Shown here piece by piece: positions 52,356 to 62,035 of a DNA stretch of 64,000 bases. Made by a program: the position numbers and the translations under genes. Origin of the DNA: M3007 sp031398055 (GTDB taxonomy: Bacteria; Bacteroidota; Bacteroidia; Chitinophagales; Saprospiraceae). The notes under the pieces are model-generated. The model searched no databases. It was given only the letters and a program-made list of their open reading frames with translations, and was not told where the DNA came from. Within the stretch, counting starts at the first letter, position 1, and the number at the start of each line of letters is the position of its first letter. The stretch is from contig JANNMS010000240.1 of assembly GCA_031398055.1 (NCBI GenBank), positions 7,817 through 71,816 of the forward strand. Reading direction: 5' to 3'.

Positions 52356-55300
52356 TCCCTTTGACCGCCACATCGAGCGTCGCTGGGTCGAGTTTCGCGT
52401 GGTCAAACGGGGTGACGTTGCCGCTGCTTATTATCACCAACACAGCCGGAAATTTCACGGTCACCGGAACGACACCGGGCGGATGTTCGGCCTCGGCGAG
52501 CATCGCGGTGACGAAATTGGAAGCGCAGACTGAAAGCCTCGCCGCGCAGGTTTGCAGCGGCCTGACCTATTTTTTCAACAATCAAAACCTCGCAGTGGCG
52601 GGCAGTTTTCGGGACACTATTTTTTCAAAAAATGGCTGCGACAGCGTGTTTTTGGTTTTGGATTTGACCTTCGCGCCGCCGATTTTCAAAAATTTGGACA
52701 CAACAATCTGCACCGGTGACTCCATTTTTTTCGATGGAAAATATTTCAAAACGACCGGCACAGCCACCGCAAATTTGAAAACACCGGGCGGCTGCGATTC
52801 CGTTGTAGTTTTGAATTTGGAGGTTTTGCAAAAAATCGAAACGACGCTCGACCGCAAAATCTGCGCGGGCGATTCCGTCGTTTTGGGCGGCCAAACTTTT
52901 AAAAACACGGGGAATTTTGCCGTCATTTTCACCGCGGCGGGCGGCTGCGATTCGGTGGTTAATTTGAATTTGTCATTTTTTCCCACAATTTCAACTGCAA
53001 TTTCGACCCAAAACGCATCACAGGGGCAACCCGACGGCTCGGCAACAGTCAATTTGACGAGCGGGCAAGCCCCGTTTTCGCTGGACTGGGGCGCAGGCGA
53101 TTCGACTGGCGTGAACCTCGGCACGCTTCAAATTTCCCACCTTTTGGCAAAAAATTACTCGCTCACCGTGACCGATGCGAACGGCTGCACGGAGGTTTTG
53201 CCTTTTCAAATTTTGGAAAATACCAGCGGCTGCACCCTGCTCGCCCCGCTGCCGACGGCGACCGACGCGACCTGCCCGGGAGTTGCCGACGGCTCGATTT
53301 CGATGCCCGACCCGACGGGCGGCACTGCGCCATTCGGTTTTTTGTGGTCGGGCGCGAACGGTTTTTCCTCGACCGACCGCGAGCCAAAAAATTTGCCGCC
53401 GGGCAGTTATTCCTGCCTCATCACCGACACGGTTGGCTGCACGACAAACGTCACAGCGACTGTCGGGCAGGGCATCGCACCGACGGTGGACATCTCGCCA
53501 AGCCTTCCAAATTTGCAAATCAACTGCGCCGAGCCGACGCTGGTTTTGACCGCAAATGTGTCGAACGACAGCAGTTTTGTCTGGTCAGACGGCACGAACG
53601 GGGCGGTTTTTGGGGTCTCCGCTGCCGGAGATTTTTCGGTCACGGCGACCGACGACCGGGGCTGCACGGGCTCGGCGAGCGTTTCGGTTTCGGATGATTT
53701 TACCCCGCCCGCCGATGTCAAAATCGTCCTGCCACCTGCTCCGCAAATAACCTGCACGAGTTCTTCAACGACGCTCTTGGGCAGTTCAACGACGGCGGGT
53801 TCGACCTTTTTTTGGAGCGGCGCAGGCGGTTTTTCGCCCACAGATTCAAGCATCTCGGTCAACGTGGCAGGCGTTTTTTCACTGACCGTCACCGCGCCGA
53901 ACGGCTGCACCGCCGACACAACTGCCATTGTCGAAAGGGATGCCGACGTGCCGACAGTCGAAATCGAAACGCCCGACGGGACGGTGTTGGATTGCCAAAA
54001 AACAGGTTTGAATTTGTTGGCATCGGGTTCGGTGGCGGCCACTTTTAAGTGGTCGAACGGGGCGACGGGGGCGAGTATTTTGGTCGGCAACGCGGGCAGT
54101 TTTTCAGTGACTTTGACCACCGCGAGTGGCTGTTCGACGACTGAAAATATCGAAATCACGCAATTGGAGGCTCGGCGCGACAGCGTCAAACTGGACACTT
54201 GCGAGGGTAATTTTGTAGAGTTTTTCGGAAAAAAATATGGCACGACGGGCATTTTCTTGGACACGCTGCGGACTGCTGGCGGCTGCGATACTTTGATTTT
54301 TAAATTGAATTTGTTGGTCAAACCCTTGCCATCGGTTCACATCACCACCAAACCCGGCTCGGTTTTGACCTGCCGCGACCCACAAATCCAACTCCTCGCA
54401 TCGGCAAGTCCGGGCAGCATTTTGCTTTGGAAAAATGGCAGCACTTCGACAGATATTTTTGTCAACTTGCCGGACGATTGGTGGGTACGTGCCACGCTCG
54501 ACGGCTGCGAAAAATTTGCTGAAACTCAAATTTTAGAGAACAAGGAAAAGCCGGACGTGTCTGTAAAAGCAGTGCCGGAAGCGATTTTGTGCAGCGGGCA
54601 GACAAGCGTTTTGACGGCTTCGGCGACGGGCACAAACCCTCAATTTTTCTGGGAAAAAGACTCAACGATGGGAGACACCCTCGTCGTCAATTCGGCTGGT
54701 GCGTACCGGATCACGGCGACAGACAGCGGGAACGGTTGCAGCGAAGTGGGGTTTGGGAACTTGGGACAGGCAGTACCAAAGATTGAAAAGTTGATTGAAA
54801 CGGTTTGCGCGGGCGAGTGCTTCGAGTTCGGCGGCATCCAACGCTGCACGAGCGGCACTTTTCAAAATACCTTAAAATCGGTGCTCGGCGGCTGCGACAG
54901 CGTTTATCAAACTTTGATTTTGACGGTGCTGCCTGTCGCCGATGGTTTCGACAAAACTTGGATTTGCGCGGGCGAGACGGTGCTTTTTTGCGGCGTGCCG
55001 ATTGATTCGGCGGGCGATTTTGAATGCACGTTGCAGACTGCAGCGGGCTGCGACAGTTTGGTGAAAATGCGGGTCGAGTTGCGGCAGCCGCCCGAATTTG
55101 AAACCGAAAACGACTCCACCGTGCTGCCGCTCGGCGCGGGGTTTTTCGCAGTCAATCTTTTGGAAAACGATGATTTCGACGTGGCGGAGACTTGGGCGAC
55201 CACCGTTTTGGCGCAGCCGACGAGCGGCATGGCCAGTTTTTCAGACCTCGAAAATGTGCGTTTTGCATTGATTGACGGCGGGTATTTGGGCTACGATTCA

Positions 55301-55684
55301 CTGGAATATTTGCTTTGCTGGGAGGTCTGCCCGGCGGTCTGCGACACGGGGCGGCTGCGTTTTTTTGTGCAAAACGATGATTTGAAAAAAATACAGAAAG
55401 AATATTTTACAAATGTTTTGACCCCAGATGATGACGGGAAAAACGAGGCGTTTTTTCCCGTCCTGATTTTGGAGGAAAACGGAGTGCAGGTCGAGTCGGC
55501 GAAATTGACGATTTTCAGCCGCTGGGGCGACCGGGTGCATTTTTCGGAAGGCGAAAACCCATCGTGGGACGGCAAAAGTGGCAACGGGCAGGCGGTGCCA
55601 GAGGGTGCTTATTTTTATGTTTTGGAGGGAAAATTGGTGGGCGGCCGGTTTGTTTTGAAGGGGGATGTTTCGGTTTTGAGGTGA
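52016..55684 (+). CDS. Giant adhesin, C-terminal part of the frameshifted gene, with type B CTD
   Basis: The frame is open from before 52016, but its first about 55 codons are the out-of-frame shadow of the N-terminal part; family-like sequence starts at about 52175 (FYSTVQNPTVGEAGNYQLMV). SprB repeats (VTDANGCTALA, LTVTDANGCTEV) alternate with GCDS modules (NGCDSVFLVLDL, GGCDSVVVLNLEV, AAGCDSLVKMRVEL). The end is a type B CTD (VLTPDDDGKNEAFFPVLILE, AKLTIFSRWGDRVHFSEGEN, VPEGAYFYVLEG, VSVLR). If it cannot be joined to the N-terminal part by correction or frameshifting, it has no signal peptide and would not be exported. Confidence 0.8.
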   Translation: MRERHDFANHGQRTARCKHPNTLAANHMLDADRDFGWIFDRAERRFFVVGRGRFYSTVQNPTVGEAGNYQLMVTDANGCTALAAAVVEKSADVPDVQIALPPGGTRLDCKTPVVPLTATSSVAGSSFAWSNGVTLPLLIITNTAGNFTVTGTTPGGCSASASIAVTKLEAQTESLAAQVCSGLTYFFNNQNLAVAGSFRDTIFSKNGCDSVFLVLDLTFAPPIFKNLDTTICTGDSIFFDGKYFKTTGTATANLKTPGGCDSVVVLNLEVLQKIETTLDRKICAGDSVVLGGQTFKNTGNFAVIFTAAGGCDSVVNLNLSFFPTISTAISTQNASQGQPDGSATVNLTSGQAPFSLDWGAGDSTGVNLGTLQISHLLAKNYSLTVTDANGCTEVLPFQILENTSGCTLLAPLPTATDATCPGVADGSISMPDPTGGTAPFGFLWSGANGFSSTDREPKNLPPGSYSCLITDTVGCTTNVTATVGQGIAPTVDISPSLPNLQINCAEPTLVLTANVSNDSSFVWSDGTNGAVFGVSAAGDFSVTATDDRGCTGSASVSVSDDFTPPADVKIVLPPAPQITCTSSSTTLLGSSTTAGSTFFWSGAGGFSPTDSSISVNVAGVFSLTVTAPNGCTADTTAIVERDADVPTVEIETPDGTVLDCQKTGLNLLASGSVAATFKWSNGATGASILVGNAGSFSVTLTTASGCSTTENIEITQLEARRDSVKLDTCEGNFVEFFGKKYGTTGIFLDTLRTAGGCDTLIFKLNLLVKPLPSVHITTKPGSVLTCRDPQIQLLASASPGSILLWKNGSTSTDIFVNLPDDWWVRATLDGCEKFAETQILENKEKPDVSVKAVPEAILCSGQTSVLTASATGTNPQFFWEKDSTMGDTLVVNSAGAYRITATDSGNGCSEVGFGNLGQAVPKIEKLIETVCAGECFEFGGIQRCTSGTFQNTLKSVLGGCDSVYQTLILTVLPVADGFDKTWICAGETVLFCGVPIDSAGDFECTLQTAAGCDSLVKMRVELRQPPEFETENDSTVLPLGAGFFAVNLLENDDFDVAETWATTVLAQPTSGMASFSDLENVRFALIDGGYLGYDSLEYLLCWEVCPAVCDTGRLRFFVQNDDLKKIQKEYFTNVLTPDDDGKNEAFFPVLILEENGVQVESAKLTIFSRWGDRVHFSEGENPSWDGKSGNGQAVPEGAYFYVLEGKLVGGRFVLKGDVSVLR
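52175..52178 (+). other. Probable one-base deletion (frameshift) in a T run
   Basis: The sequence GCGGTTTTACTCGACC reads GGF-TRPS in the upstream frame and F-YSTVQNP in the downstream frame. Adding one T restores GGF-YSTVQNPTV, matching sibling repeats (GGFISSISDP, GGFSPTDSS). The downstream frame then runs 3.5 kb to a perfect CTD. Confidence 0.85.
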
Positions 55685-55690
55685 AAAAAT

Positions 55691-55715
55691 GGGCAGTTTT
55701 TTCAAAAAACTGCCC
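55691..55715 (+). terminator. Perfect 12-bp hairpin after the adhesin
   Basis: GGGCAGTTTTTT (55691-55702) pairs with AAAAAACTGCCC (55704-55715) around a single C. It lies 6 bp after the adhesin stop and before the next gene start. The T run is inside the stem rather than after it. Confidence 0.6.
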
Positions 55716-55742
55716 AACATTTGCCCAAAAATTATCCATCAA

Positions 55743-57368
55743 ATGAAAAAAACAACCTTCGGCACCAACCCGGGCGTGGCGGTCAAAGACTGGATGAAGT
55801 ACCGCCCCTACCCCAATTTCGCGAACTACGACGGCTATTATTTGCGGCTGGCAAACCAAGTTTTCGAACACCTCGTCCGGCCAAAATCAGGGCTGAACGA
55901 AATTTTCAAGCGCAGCGAACTCCGGGATTTGGCGGTCATCCTGACCAGTCATTTCGAGGATTTTGTCAACGAAATCGGGCTGTGGGCAGCCCTCCGCCGC
56001 AAAAACGAGCAGTTGTACGGTCGCCCAATCCCCTTTTTCGACCTCGCGGACTACGACCCGGAATACCTCAACCCGCAAGATTTTCAGTACCTCATCTGGC
56101 AAAGCCTCGGGCAAATGATAGACAAAACGCTCAACCCGTTCAGCCCGGGGCTGGTGTCGGCGGGCAATTTCAGCTATGATTTTTTTGAAGAAAAAATTGA
56201 TGAGGCTCCGGTCCTCGATTTTTACGACAAATGGTTGAATTTCGACAGCAGCCTCAATTTTTTTGAGTTAAAATACCGGATGCGGTGGATGGCTTTTGAG
56301 AATTACCTGCTCGCGCCAAAGTTCTCGGCGCAGTTCGAGTCAGATTTGGAGGAAATGAAAGACCCGCGCCGCAGCCTTTCCCAGACAGTAAACCCGGAGC
56401 AAATCGCGTACACTTTGCAGGAGGATTATTTGTGGAAACGACCCTCGCACTGGTGCGGCATGACTGCTCCGGAGTGGTTTGCCGAGGTCGCCCGGTGCCC
56501 CGACGCGCTGCGCCCCGAAATCCTACAAACTTCTCGTCGGGTCATCGGGATGTTCCTGTTTCAAGATTCCGACGAAAAGCACTATCATTTTGAATATTTG
56601 CGGACACGGCGTGTTTTCAAAATCCACCGCGACTCGGTGACTTTGTCTTCCAAAGAAGTCGAGCCCGGCAAGGATGCCGGCATGATGAGCCTTGTTTTTT
56701 GGCAAAATGACTGGTGGATGAGCGGCATTTTCGTCGGCTGGAAGTTGAACCAGCGAGAAATCGAAAAGGAGCGCGCCATGCGCGGGGTCAGTTTTTATGC
56801 TTGGTCGGAGGAGCAACAAAATGAAATACGGGAGCGGACAGCCGAGTTAGAGCAAGGTTTTGTGGAATATTTTGGCAGCCATTTGGCCTTTTTTCCCGAC
56901 GAAAAAACCATGTCCGATGCCCTGAAAAAACAGGCCGAGTGGTGGAATTTGGAAAAAAGCGGCAGCATCGACCCTTCGCCTGCCCTTTCAAAATACAAAG
57001 AATCGCAGGATTTTATAGATTTCGATAAAACGCTCGGCTTGCAAGACCCGAATGGCTTGGCCGTGTTTTTTGTGCCGGGCATGGGCGTTTTGATGTCCCC
57101 GCTGCTGGCCGCACTCGCCAACTTGATGCAAAAAAAGGATTTGACACCGGAAGAATCGAAGCAACTTTTTTACTCCTTTTTTGGCGAGTGCGAACCTTCG
57201 GCGATGGCGGAACTGGTCGGGCGGTTCGGCATGGACAAACTGCGTTTTCCGTTGCTGCCCGACGAGCCCGATTTTGTCCGCGACAATTTTTTGCTGTTGC
57301 AGCATTATTATAATCCGAGTGGTTTTGGGGAGGTTTTGCCAAACATGAGTTTGGTGAACGAGCAATGA
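55743..57368 (+). CDS. DUF3843-like protein of unknown function
   Basis: 541 residues from the ATG at 55743; the frame upstream crosses the hairpin and is rejected. No signal peptide, so cytoplasmic. The start VAVKDWMKYRPYPNFANYDG, then YYLRLANQV, resembles the opening of the DUF3843 family found in Bacteroidota. The middle is helical (FFELKYRMRWMAFENYLLAP, YLWKRPSHWCGMTAPEWF). A strand-rich part follows (VGWKLNQREIEKERAMRG), then ECEPSAMAELVGRFGMDKLR. The whole is not a secreted surface protein, which makes it unusual between two giant surface genes. No catalytic motif is recognised, and the family name is a tentative match from memory. Confidence 0.5.
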   Translation: MKKTTFGTNPGVAVKDWMKYRPYPNFANYDGYYLRLANQVFEHLVRPKSGLNEIFKRSELRDLAVILTSHFEDFVNEIGLWAALRRKNEQLYGRPIPFFDLADYDPEYLNPQDFQYLIWQSLGQMIDKTLNPFSPGLVSAGNFSYDFFEEKIDEAPVLDFYDKWLNFDSSLNFFELKYRMRWMAFENYLLAPKFSAQFESDLEEMKDPRRSLSQTVNPEQIAYTLQEDYLWKRPSHWCGMTAPEWFAEVARCPDALRPEILQTSRRVIGMFLFQDSDEKHYHFEYLRTRRVFKIHRDSVTLSSKEVEPGKDAGMMSLVFWQNDWWMSGIFVGWKLNQREIEKERAMRGVSFYAWSEEQQNEIRERTAELEQGFVEYFGSHLAFFPDEKTMSDALKKQAEWWNLEKSGSIDPSPALSKYKESQDFIDFDKTLGLQDPNGLAVFFVPGMGVLMSPLLAALANLMQKKDLTPEESKQLFYSFFGECEPSAMAELVGRFGMDKLRFPLLPDEPDFVRDNFLLLQHYYNPSGFGEVLPNMSLVNEQ

Positions 57369-57415
57369 ACCGCCCCGCCATTTCCCATAATTTTTAAAAT
57401 TTTTTCAAAAAAATC

Positions 57416-60400
57416 ATGAAGAATTTTCCAATTCTTGCCCTCCTCGCTTGCCTCGGCTGGCTGCCCAGCCCTGCGTTTTCGCAAAATGTGCCGCAAGCAT
57501 TTACCTACCAAGCCGTCGCCCGCGACAAAAGCCAAAAGCCCATCGCTGGCGCAAAACTCAAATTGGACATCGCCATTTTGCAAAACGGCAGCCCGGTTTA
57601 TTCCGAAAAAGTGGAACGGATCACCCTCTCCACCGGGCTTTTCACAGTGAACGTGGGCGAGGAAAACCCGTCCGATTTTCAAAAAATCGACTGGTCGGCG
57701 GGCAATTTCGAGATGGAAGTCTCGGTCAGCGGGGCGGTCAATTTGACCAGCCGTTCGCCGATTTTGTCGGTGCCGTTTGCCCTTTTTTCCGAAAAATCGG
57801 CTGCCAGCACTTCGCTCGAACTGCCCGGAGCCACCGACGGACAGGTTTTGAAATGGAACGCGACCGCCCAAAAATGGCTGCCCGCGAAAGACGAAACTGG
57901 CTCCGGCACGGGCGGCGCGACCGCGCTCGAAGATTTGACAGATGTCAATCTGGCGGGGCTGGCTGCCGGAAAAATCCTAAAATGGGACGGCGCGGCATGG
58001 GTGCCGGGCGACGACGCAACGGGCAGCGGCGGCACGGCGACTTCGGTGGCGGCTGGCACCGGCATCGCGGTCAGTCAGTCGGGCAATACTTTCACGGTGA
58101 GCAACACGGCTCCGGCAGTGCCGGTTTCGCTGGCTGGCGGCGGGGCGACGGTGGTTTCGGGCGCGTACCCAAATTTTACGGTGACGAGTCCCGCGTCGCT
58201 GCCTCCGGGCGGTGCGGCGGGCGGTGATTTGTCGGGAAACTACCCAAATCCGACGGTGGCGAAAATCCAAAACCGAGCGGTAGCCAATACCGTGCCCACG
58301 ATTGGGCAAGTTTTGAAATGGGACGGCAGCCAGTGGACACCCCAAAACGACATCGGCGGCGGCAACGGCGACAATTGGGGCAGTCAAACCACAAAAACCG
58401 ATGCCACGATTTCCGGCGACGGCACGGCGGCAAACCCGCTGAAAATCGCAGCGCAAAACGCGGCGAACAACCAATTTTTAAAATGGAACGGCACGACTTG
58501 GCTGCCCGCCGACGTGACCATTTCCATTTCAAACAACAGCATCAATTCCAGCCAAATCGTGGATAATTCCATCACTGTCAATGATTTAGCACCCGGAACG
58601 ATTCCCACGACTTTGCCGCCGAGCGGTGCGGCGGGTGGGGATTTATCGGGAAATTATCCAAATCCGGGGGTGGCGAAAATTCAGGGGCGCGACGTGGCAA
58701 GCACCGCTCCGGCAAACAACCAATTTTTAAAATGGAACGGCACGACTTGGCTGCCCGCCGACGTGACTTTTTCGATTGGAAACAACACCATCAATTCCAC
58801 CCAAATCGTGGACAACTCCATCACTATCAATGATTTAGCAGCGGGTGTGATTCCCACGACCTTGCCGCCGAGCGGGGCGGCGGCGGGGGATTTGTCGGGA
58901 AATTATCCGAATCCGGGGGTGGCGAAAATTCAGGGGCGCGACGTGGCGAACACTGCCCCGGCAAACAACCAATTTTTGAAATGGAACGGCACGGCGTGGC
59001 TGCCCGCCGACGTGACCGTTTCCATTTCAAACAACAGCATCAATTCCAGCCAAATCATTGACAACTCCGTCACTGTCAATGATTTAGCACCCGGGACAAT
59101 TCCCACGACTTTGCCGCCAAGCGGGGCAGCAGCTGGGGATTTGTCGGGAAATTACCCGAACCCGGGGGTGGCGAAAATTCAGGGGCGGGAGGTTTCGACG
59201 GCTGCGCCGAGTGATGGGCAGGTTTTGAAATGGGATGATGTTTTGAAAAAATGGGAGCCTTCGACGATGGCTGGCGGCGCGGCTGGGTGGAATTTGACTG
59301 GAAATGGCGGGACGAATCCGAGTACCAATTTTATCGGCACGACCGATGGGCAGCCAATTGTTTTTAAAATAAATGGCACGGAAAAAATGCGTTTAGATGC
59401 AAAAGGCCAACTTCAAATTTTTGGCGAACAGCCAGCAAATACGTTTGTCGGCAACTTGGCTGGCAACTCAAATACAACTGGTTTTGCGAACAGTTTTTTT
59501 GGAACGTTTGCCGGAATTAAGAACACTTCTGGATCTGATAACAATTTTTTTGGCTATTCGTCAGGTTTCAAAAACACTTCTGGAGGTGGAAACAGTTTTT
59601 TTGGCGATGCTTCAGGGTATTCAAACACTTCTGGAGCTGGGAACAGTTTTTTTGGCTCCAATTCAGGTGCAAATAATGAAATGGGGGATGTAAACAGTTT
59701 TTTCGGGTATAGAGCGGGTGCTTCCAACACCACGGGTGCCGGAAACTGTTTTATCGGCAAAGCATCAGGAGCTTCCAATTTGACTGCAAACGCGAACACC
59801 TTCATGGGTATCGAGTCTGGTTTTGCAAACACGATTGGTAGTGAGAACAACTTTTTGGGCAAGCAGGCGGGTTTTTCAAACATTTCTGGAAATAGCAACG
59901 TGGCGGTGGGCAATTCTGCACTTTTCAGCAACACGACGAGCAGTAATCAGGTGGCGGTGGGCGACAGTGCGCTGTACTCGAACACAGGTGGTATTCAAAA
60001 TACTGCCATTGGCTCGAAAGCACTTTTCTCAAACACAAACGGGATCCGGAATACCGCAAACGGATACGAGGCACTTTTCTCAAACACAATCGGGAACTGG
60101 AATACCGCAAATGGATTTCAAGCACTATACACAAACACAACTGGAATCCAAAACACTGCAATTGGATTTGAAGCACTTGTAAATAATACGACCGGAAAAG
60201 AAAATACGGCAACTGGGGAAGGTGCATTACGAGAAAATACAGTGGGTAATTCAAATACGGCTTTTGGAAAAAGATCTCTTCTGTTTAATAAAATAGGAAA
60301 TTATAATACTGCGATTGGGATGACTGCACTTGTTAGCAATATTGATGGGTCTTTTAACACAGCAATTGGTAGTGATGCCCTGCGAGCGAATTCCAGTGGA

Positions 60401-61150
60401 AGTATGAATACGGTTGTCGGGGCTGCTGCAATGAATAACAACTCAACAGGTAATGAAAATACCGCTCTGGGAAGAGGTGCTTTGCAACAAAATGAAACAG
60501 GCATAGGCAATACAGCAATTGGGTCTCAAGCTTTTGCCAACAACATATCAGGGCAATATAATACTGCATTAGGGTATTTAGCAAGGTCGAACATCTCCAA
60601 TTTGTCTAACCAAATAGTCATAGGTTCACAAGCGACCACCGGAGCCTCAAATTCTGTTTCATTGGGCAACACTTCTATCACCAGCATCAAAGGACAAGTC
60701 GGCTTCACCACCTACTCCGACCAAAAAATCAAAACCCAAATCCAAGAAAACATCCCCGGCCTTGCTTTCATCCAAAAACTCCGCCCCGTCACCTACCGCT
60801 ACGACATCCACCGCCAAAACGCCCTGCTCGGTATCCGCGATACCGCGATGTGGGAAGGCAAGTACGACATCGAAAAAATGACCTTTTCTGGTTTCCTCGC
60901 GCAGGAAGTCGAGCAGGCAGCCCGCGCCGTTGGCTACGATTTCTCCGGCGTGGATGCGCCGAAAAACGAGCAGAGTTTGTACGGTTTGCGGTACGCCGAG
61001 TTTGTCGTGCCGCTGGTCAAGGCCGTGCAAGAACAGCAGGAAACCATCGAAACGCAGCGGCAGCAATTGGAAAATCAAGGGAAAATACTGGCCGGTTTGC
61101 AGGCACGGCTGGAAGCACTGGAAGCAGCCGGGAAGGTGAAAAACGAGTGA
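57416..61150 (+). CDS. Secreted fibre-like protein with YadA-like head repeats and S74 chaperone domain
   Basis: 1244 residues. Signal peptide to PAFSQN. The N-terminal module is shared with the genes at 40693 and 42567 (AFTYQAVARDKSQKPIAGAK, SRSPILSVPFALFSEK). Repeats of about 82 residues (GAAGGDLSGNYPNPGVAKIQ, ANNQFLKWNGTTWLPADVT) run to about residue 600. Short head-like repeats (NTAIGSKALFSNTNGIRNTA) run to about 1080. The C-terminal part is a peptidase S74 (endosialidase-type) chaperone domain: TYSDQKIKTQIQENIPGLAF, KLRPVTYRYDI, GFLAQEVEQAARAVGYDFSG, then a coiled coil. The Ser of YSD with the Lys of KIK are the usual self-cleavage residues. A trimeric surface fibre is implied. No phage genes are near. 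Confidence 0.8.
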   Translation: MKNFPILALLACLGWLPSPAFSQNVPQAFTYQAVARDKSQKPIAGAKLKLDIAILQNGSPVYSEKVERITLSTGLFTVNVGEENPSDFQKIDWSAGNFEMEVSVSGAVNLTSRSPILSVPFALFSEKSAASTSLELPGATDGQVLKWNATAQKWLPAKDETGSGTGGATALEDLTDVNLAGLAAGKILKWDGAAWVPGDDATGSGGTATSVAAGTGIAVSQSGNTFTVSNTAPAVPVSLAGGGATVVSGAYPNFTVTSPASLPPGGAAGGDLSGNYPNPTVAKIQNRAVANTVPTIGQVLKWDGSQWTPQNDIGGGNGDNWGSQTTKTDATISGDGTAANPLKIAAQNAANNQFLKWNGTTWLPADVTISISNNSINSSQIVDNSITVNDLAPGTIPTTLPPSGAAGGDLSGNYPNPGVAKIQGRDVASTAPANNQFLKWNGTTWLPADVTFSIGNNTINSTQIVDNSITINDLAAGVIPTTLPPSGAAAGDLSGNYPNPGVAKIQGRDVANTAPANNQFLKWNGTAWLPADVTVSISNNSINSSQIIDNSVTVNDLAPGTIPTTLPPSGAAAGDLSGNYPNPGVAKIQGREVSTAAPSDGQVLKWDDVLKKWEPSTMAGGAAGWNLTGNGGTNPSTNFIGTTDGQPIVFKINGTEKMRLDAKGQLQIFGEQPANTFVGNLAGNSNTTGFANSFFGTFAGIKNTSGSDNNFFGYSSGFKNTSGGGNSFFGDASGYSNTSGAGNSFFGSNSGANNEMGDVNSFFGYRAGASNTTGAGNCFIGKASGASNLTANANTFMGIESGFANTIGSENNFLGKQAGFSNISGNSNVAVGNSALFSNTTSSNQVAVGDSALYSNTGGIQNTAIGSKALFSNTNGIRNTANGYEALFSNTIGNWNTANGFQALYTNTTGIQNTAIGFEALVNNTTGKENTATGEGALRENTVGNSNTAFGKRSLLFNKIGNYNTAIGMTALVSNIDGSFNTAIGSDALRANSSGSMNTVVGAAAMNNNSTGNENTALGRGALQQNETGIGNTAIGSQAFANNISGQYNTALGYLARSNISNLSNQIVIGSQATTGASNSVSLGNTSITSIKGQVGFTTYSDQKIKTQIQENIPGLAFIQKLRPVTYRYDIHRQNALLGIRDTAMWEGKYDIEKMTFSGFLAQEVEQAARAVGYDFSGVDAPKNEQSLYGLRYAEFVVPLVKAVQEQQETIETQRQQLENQGKILAGLQARLEALEAAGKVKNE

Positions 61151-61161
61151 AAAACGGCCAT

Positions 61162-61605
61162 CTACGACATCTCAACTTTCCCCAAATCCACAAAAACCGA
61201 TGCCAAATGGTCGAAATCCGCGTCGGTCGTGAGCAATTTGGTGCCGAGCACGGAAGCGGTCGCAGCAATCCAAAGGTCGTTTTTGCCCATGTTCCGGGCA
61301 GAAATTGGGAGTGGTTTCCCGGAAAGTTTGCCTTGGCTGAAAGCATCGATTTCGGCGTAGCGTTCCACAATGTCGAGCGACAGGTCGGCCCGGACAACGG
61401 TCAGGAGCAGGCGGTCGAGCAAAGCGAATTTGGTGGCGCCCCATGCATTTTGAATGGCGAACGACTTGATTTCACCAAAAGAAACCACCGACACAATTGC
61501 CCGGTTGCCCGGCGCGAACGGCTGAAAAAAACGGTCCACTTTCGCGGCCACAGCATCTTTTCGGAGATAATGGACGAGGATATTTGTGTCGAGCAGGAAG
61601 TTCAT
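61162..61605 (-). CDS. PIN-domain VapC-type toxin
   Basis: 147 residues: MNFLLDTNILVHYLRKDAVA carries the first acidic residue; VSVVSFGEIKSFAIQNAW the Glu; LSLDIVERYAEIDAFSQGKL the second region; NDLWIAATASVLGTKLLTTD and ADFDHL the last acidic sites. This is a classic PIN-domain RNase toxin of type II systems. It overlaps its antitoxin gene by ATGA and converges on the S74 fibre gene with 11 bp between stops. Confidence 0.88.
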   Translation of the reverse strand: MNFLLDTNILVHYLRKDAVAAKVDRFFQPFAPGNRAIVSVVSFGEIKSFAIQNAWGATKFALLDRLLLTVVRADLSLDIVERYAEIDAFSQGKLSGKPLPISARNMGKNDLWIAATASVLGTKLLTTDADFDHLASVFVDLGKVEMS

Positions 61606-61940
61606 GGGCCGAGGAGTTTAAAAAGTTCGCCGTCGGGATCTTGCAAATCAATTGCATCAACGAGACGGTCGAATTCGGCACGGTCAAAACCCTTGTAATT
61701 TTGCTCGGCGATCATTTCTTCGATGGATTGGCTTTGCCGGATGGGCCTGACGATGGAAGCCCAAAGTTCCGGGCGGACGGAATTTTCCGGCAATCCGGGC
61801 CCAGACAGCGGGGCAAAAACCGTGGTTTCTGTTTCCGGAAAGGCCTCCGTTTTTTGCACCACGCGCAGGTTGAGTTGCTGAAAAAGTTTCAGCAGCCAAT
61901 CCATATCAAGTTGTTGCGGAACGTCGAGGACGATGTGCAT
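61602..61940 (-). CDS. Antitoxin partner of the PIN toxin
   Basis: 112 residues from the ATG at 61940 (MHIVLDVPQQLDMDWLLKLF). The middle is long and unstructured (EAFPETETTVFAPLSGPGLP), and the end is helical and acidic (QSIEEMIAEQNYKGFDRAEF, DRLVDAIDL). The upstream extension lacks conserved features. The stop overlaps the toxin start. Its size and position are those of an antitoxin, but the fold is not recognised. Confidence 0.65.
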   Translation of the reverse strand: MHIVLDVPQQLDMDWLLKLFQQLNLRVVQKTEAFPETETTVFAPLSGPGLPENSVRPELWASIVRPIRQSQSIEEMIAEQNYKGFDRAEFDRLVDAIDLQDPDGELFKLLGP

Positions 61941-61956
61941 ACTGTATTTTTTAGGG

Positions 61957-61964
61957 CAAAAATA
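61957..61964 (-). promoter_or_regulatory. -7 box of the 61 kb toxin-antitoxin pair
   Basis: CAAAAATA on the plus strand is TATTTTTG on the minus strand, matching TAnnTTTG, 17 bp before the antitoxin ATG. The candidate -33 CAAA is 23 bp further, which is wide. Confidence 0.5.
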
Positions 61965-62035
61965 GCCTGTTTTTCCAAAAATAAAACCAAAGAACCGGGC
62001 AGCCGCGGCAGCAACTGGAAAATCAAGAGAAAAAA

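Noticed and set aside
57416..61150. Prophage tail region
   Set aside because: Tail-fibre-like motifs and an S74 domain are present, but there are no capsid, terminase, portal, integrase or lysis genes, and the proteins have Sec signal peptides.
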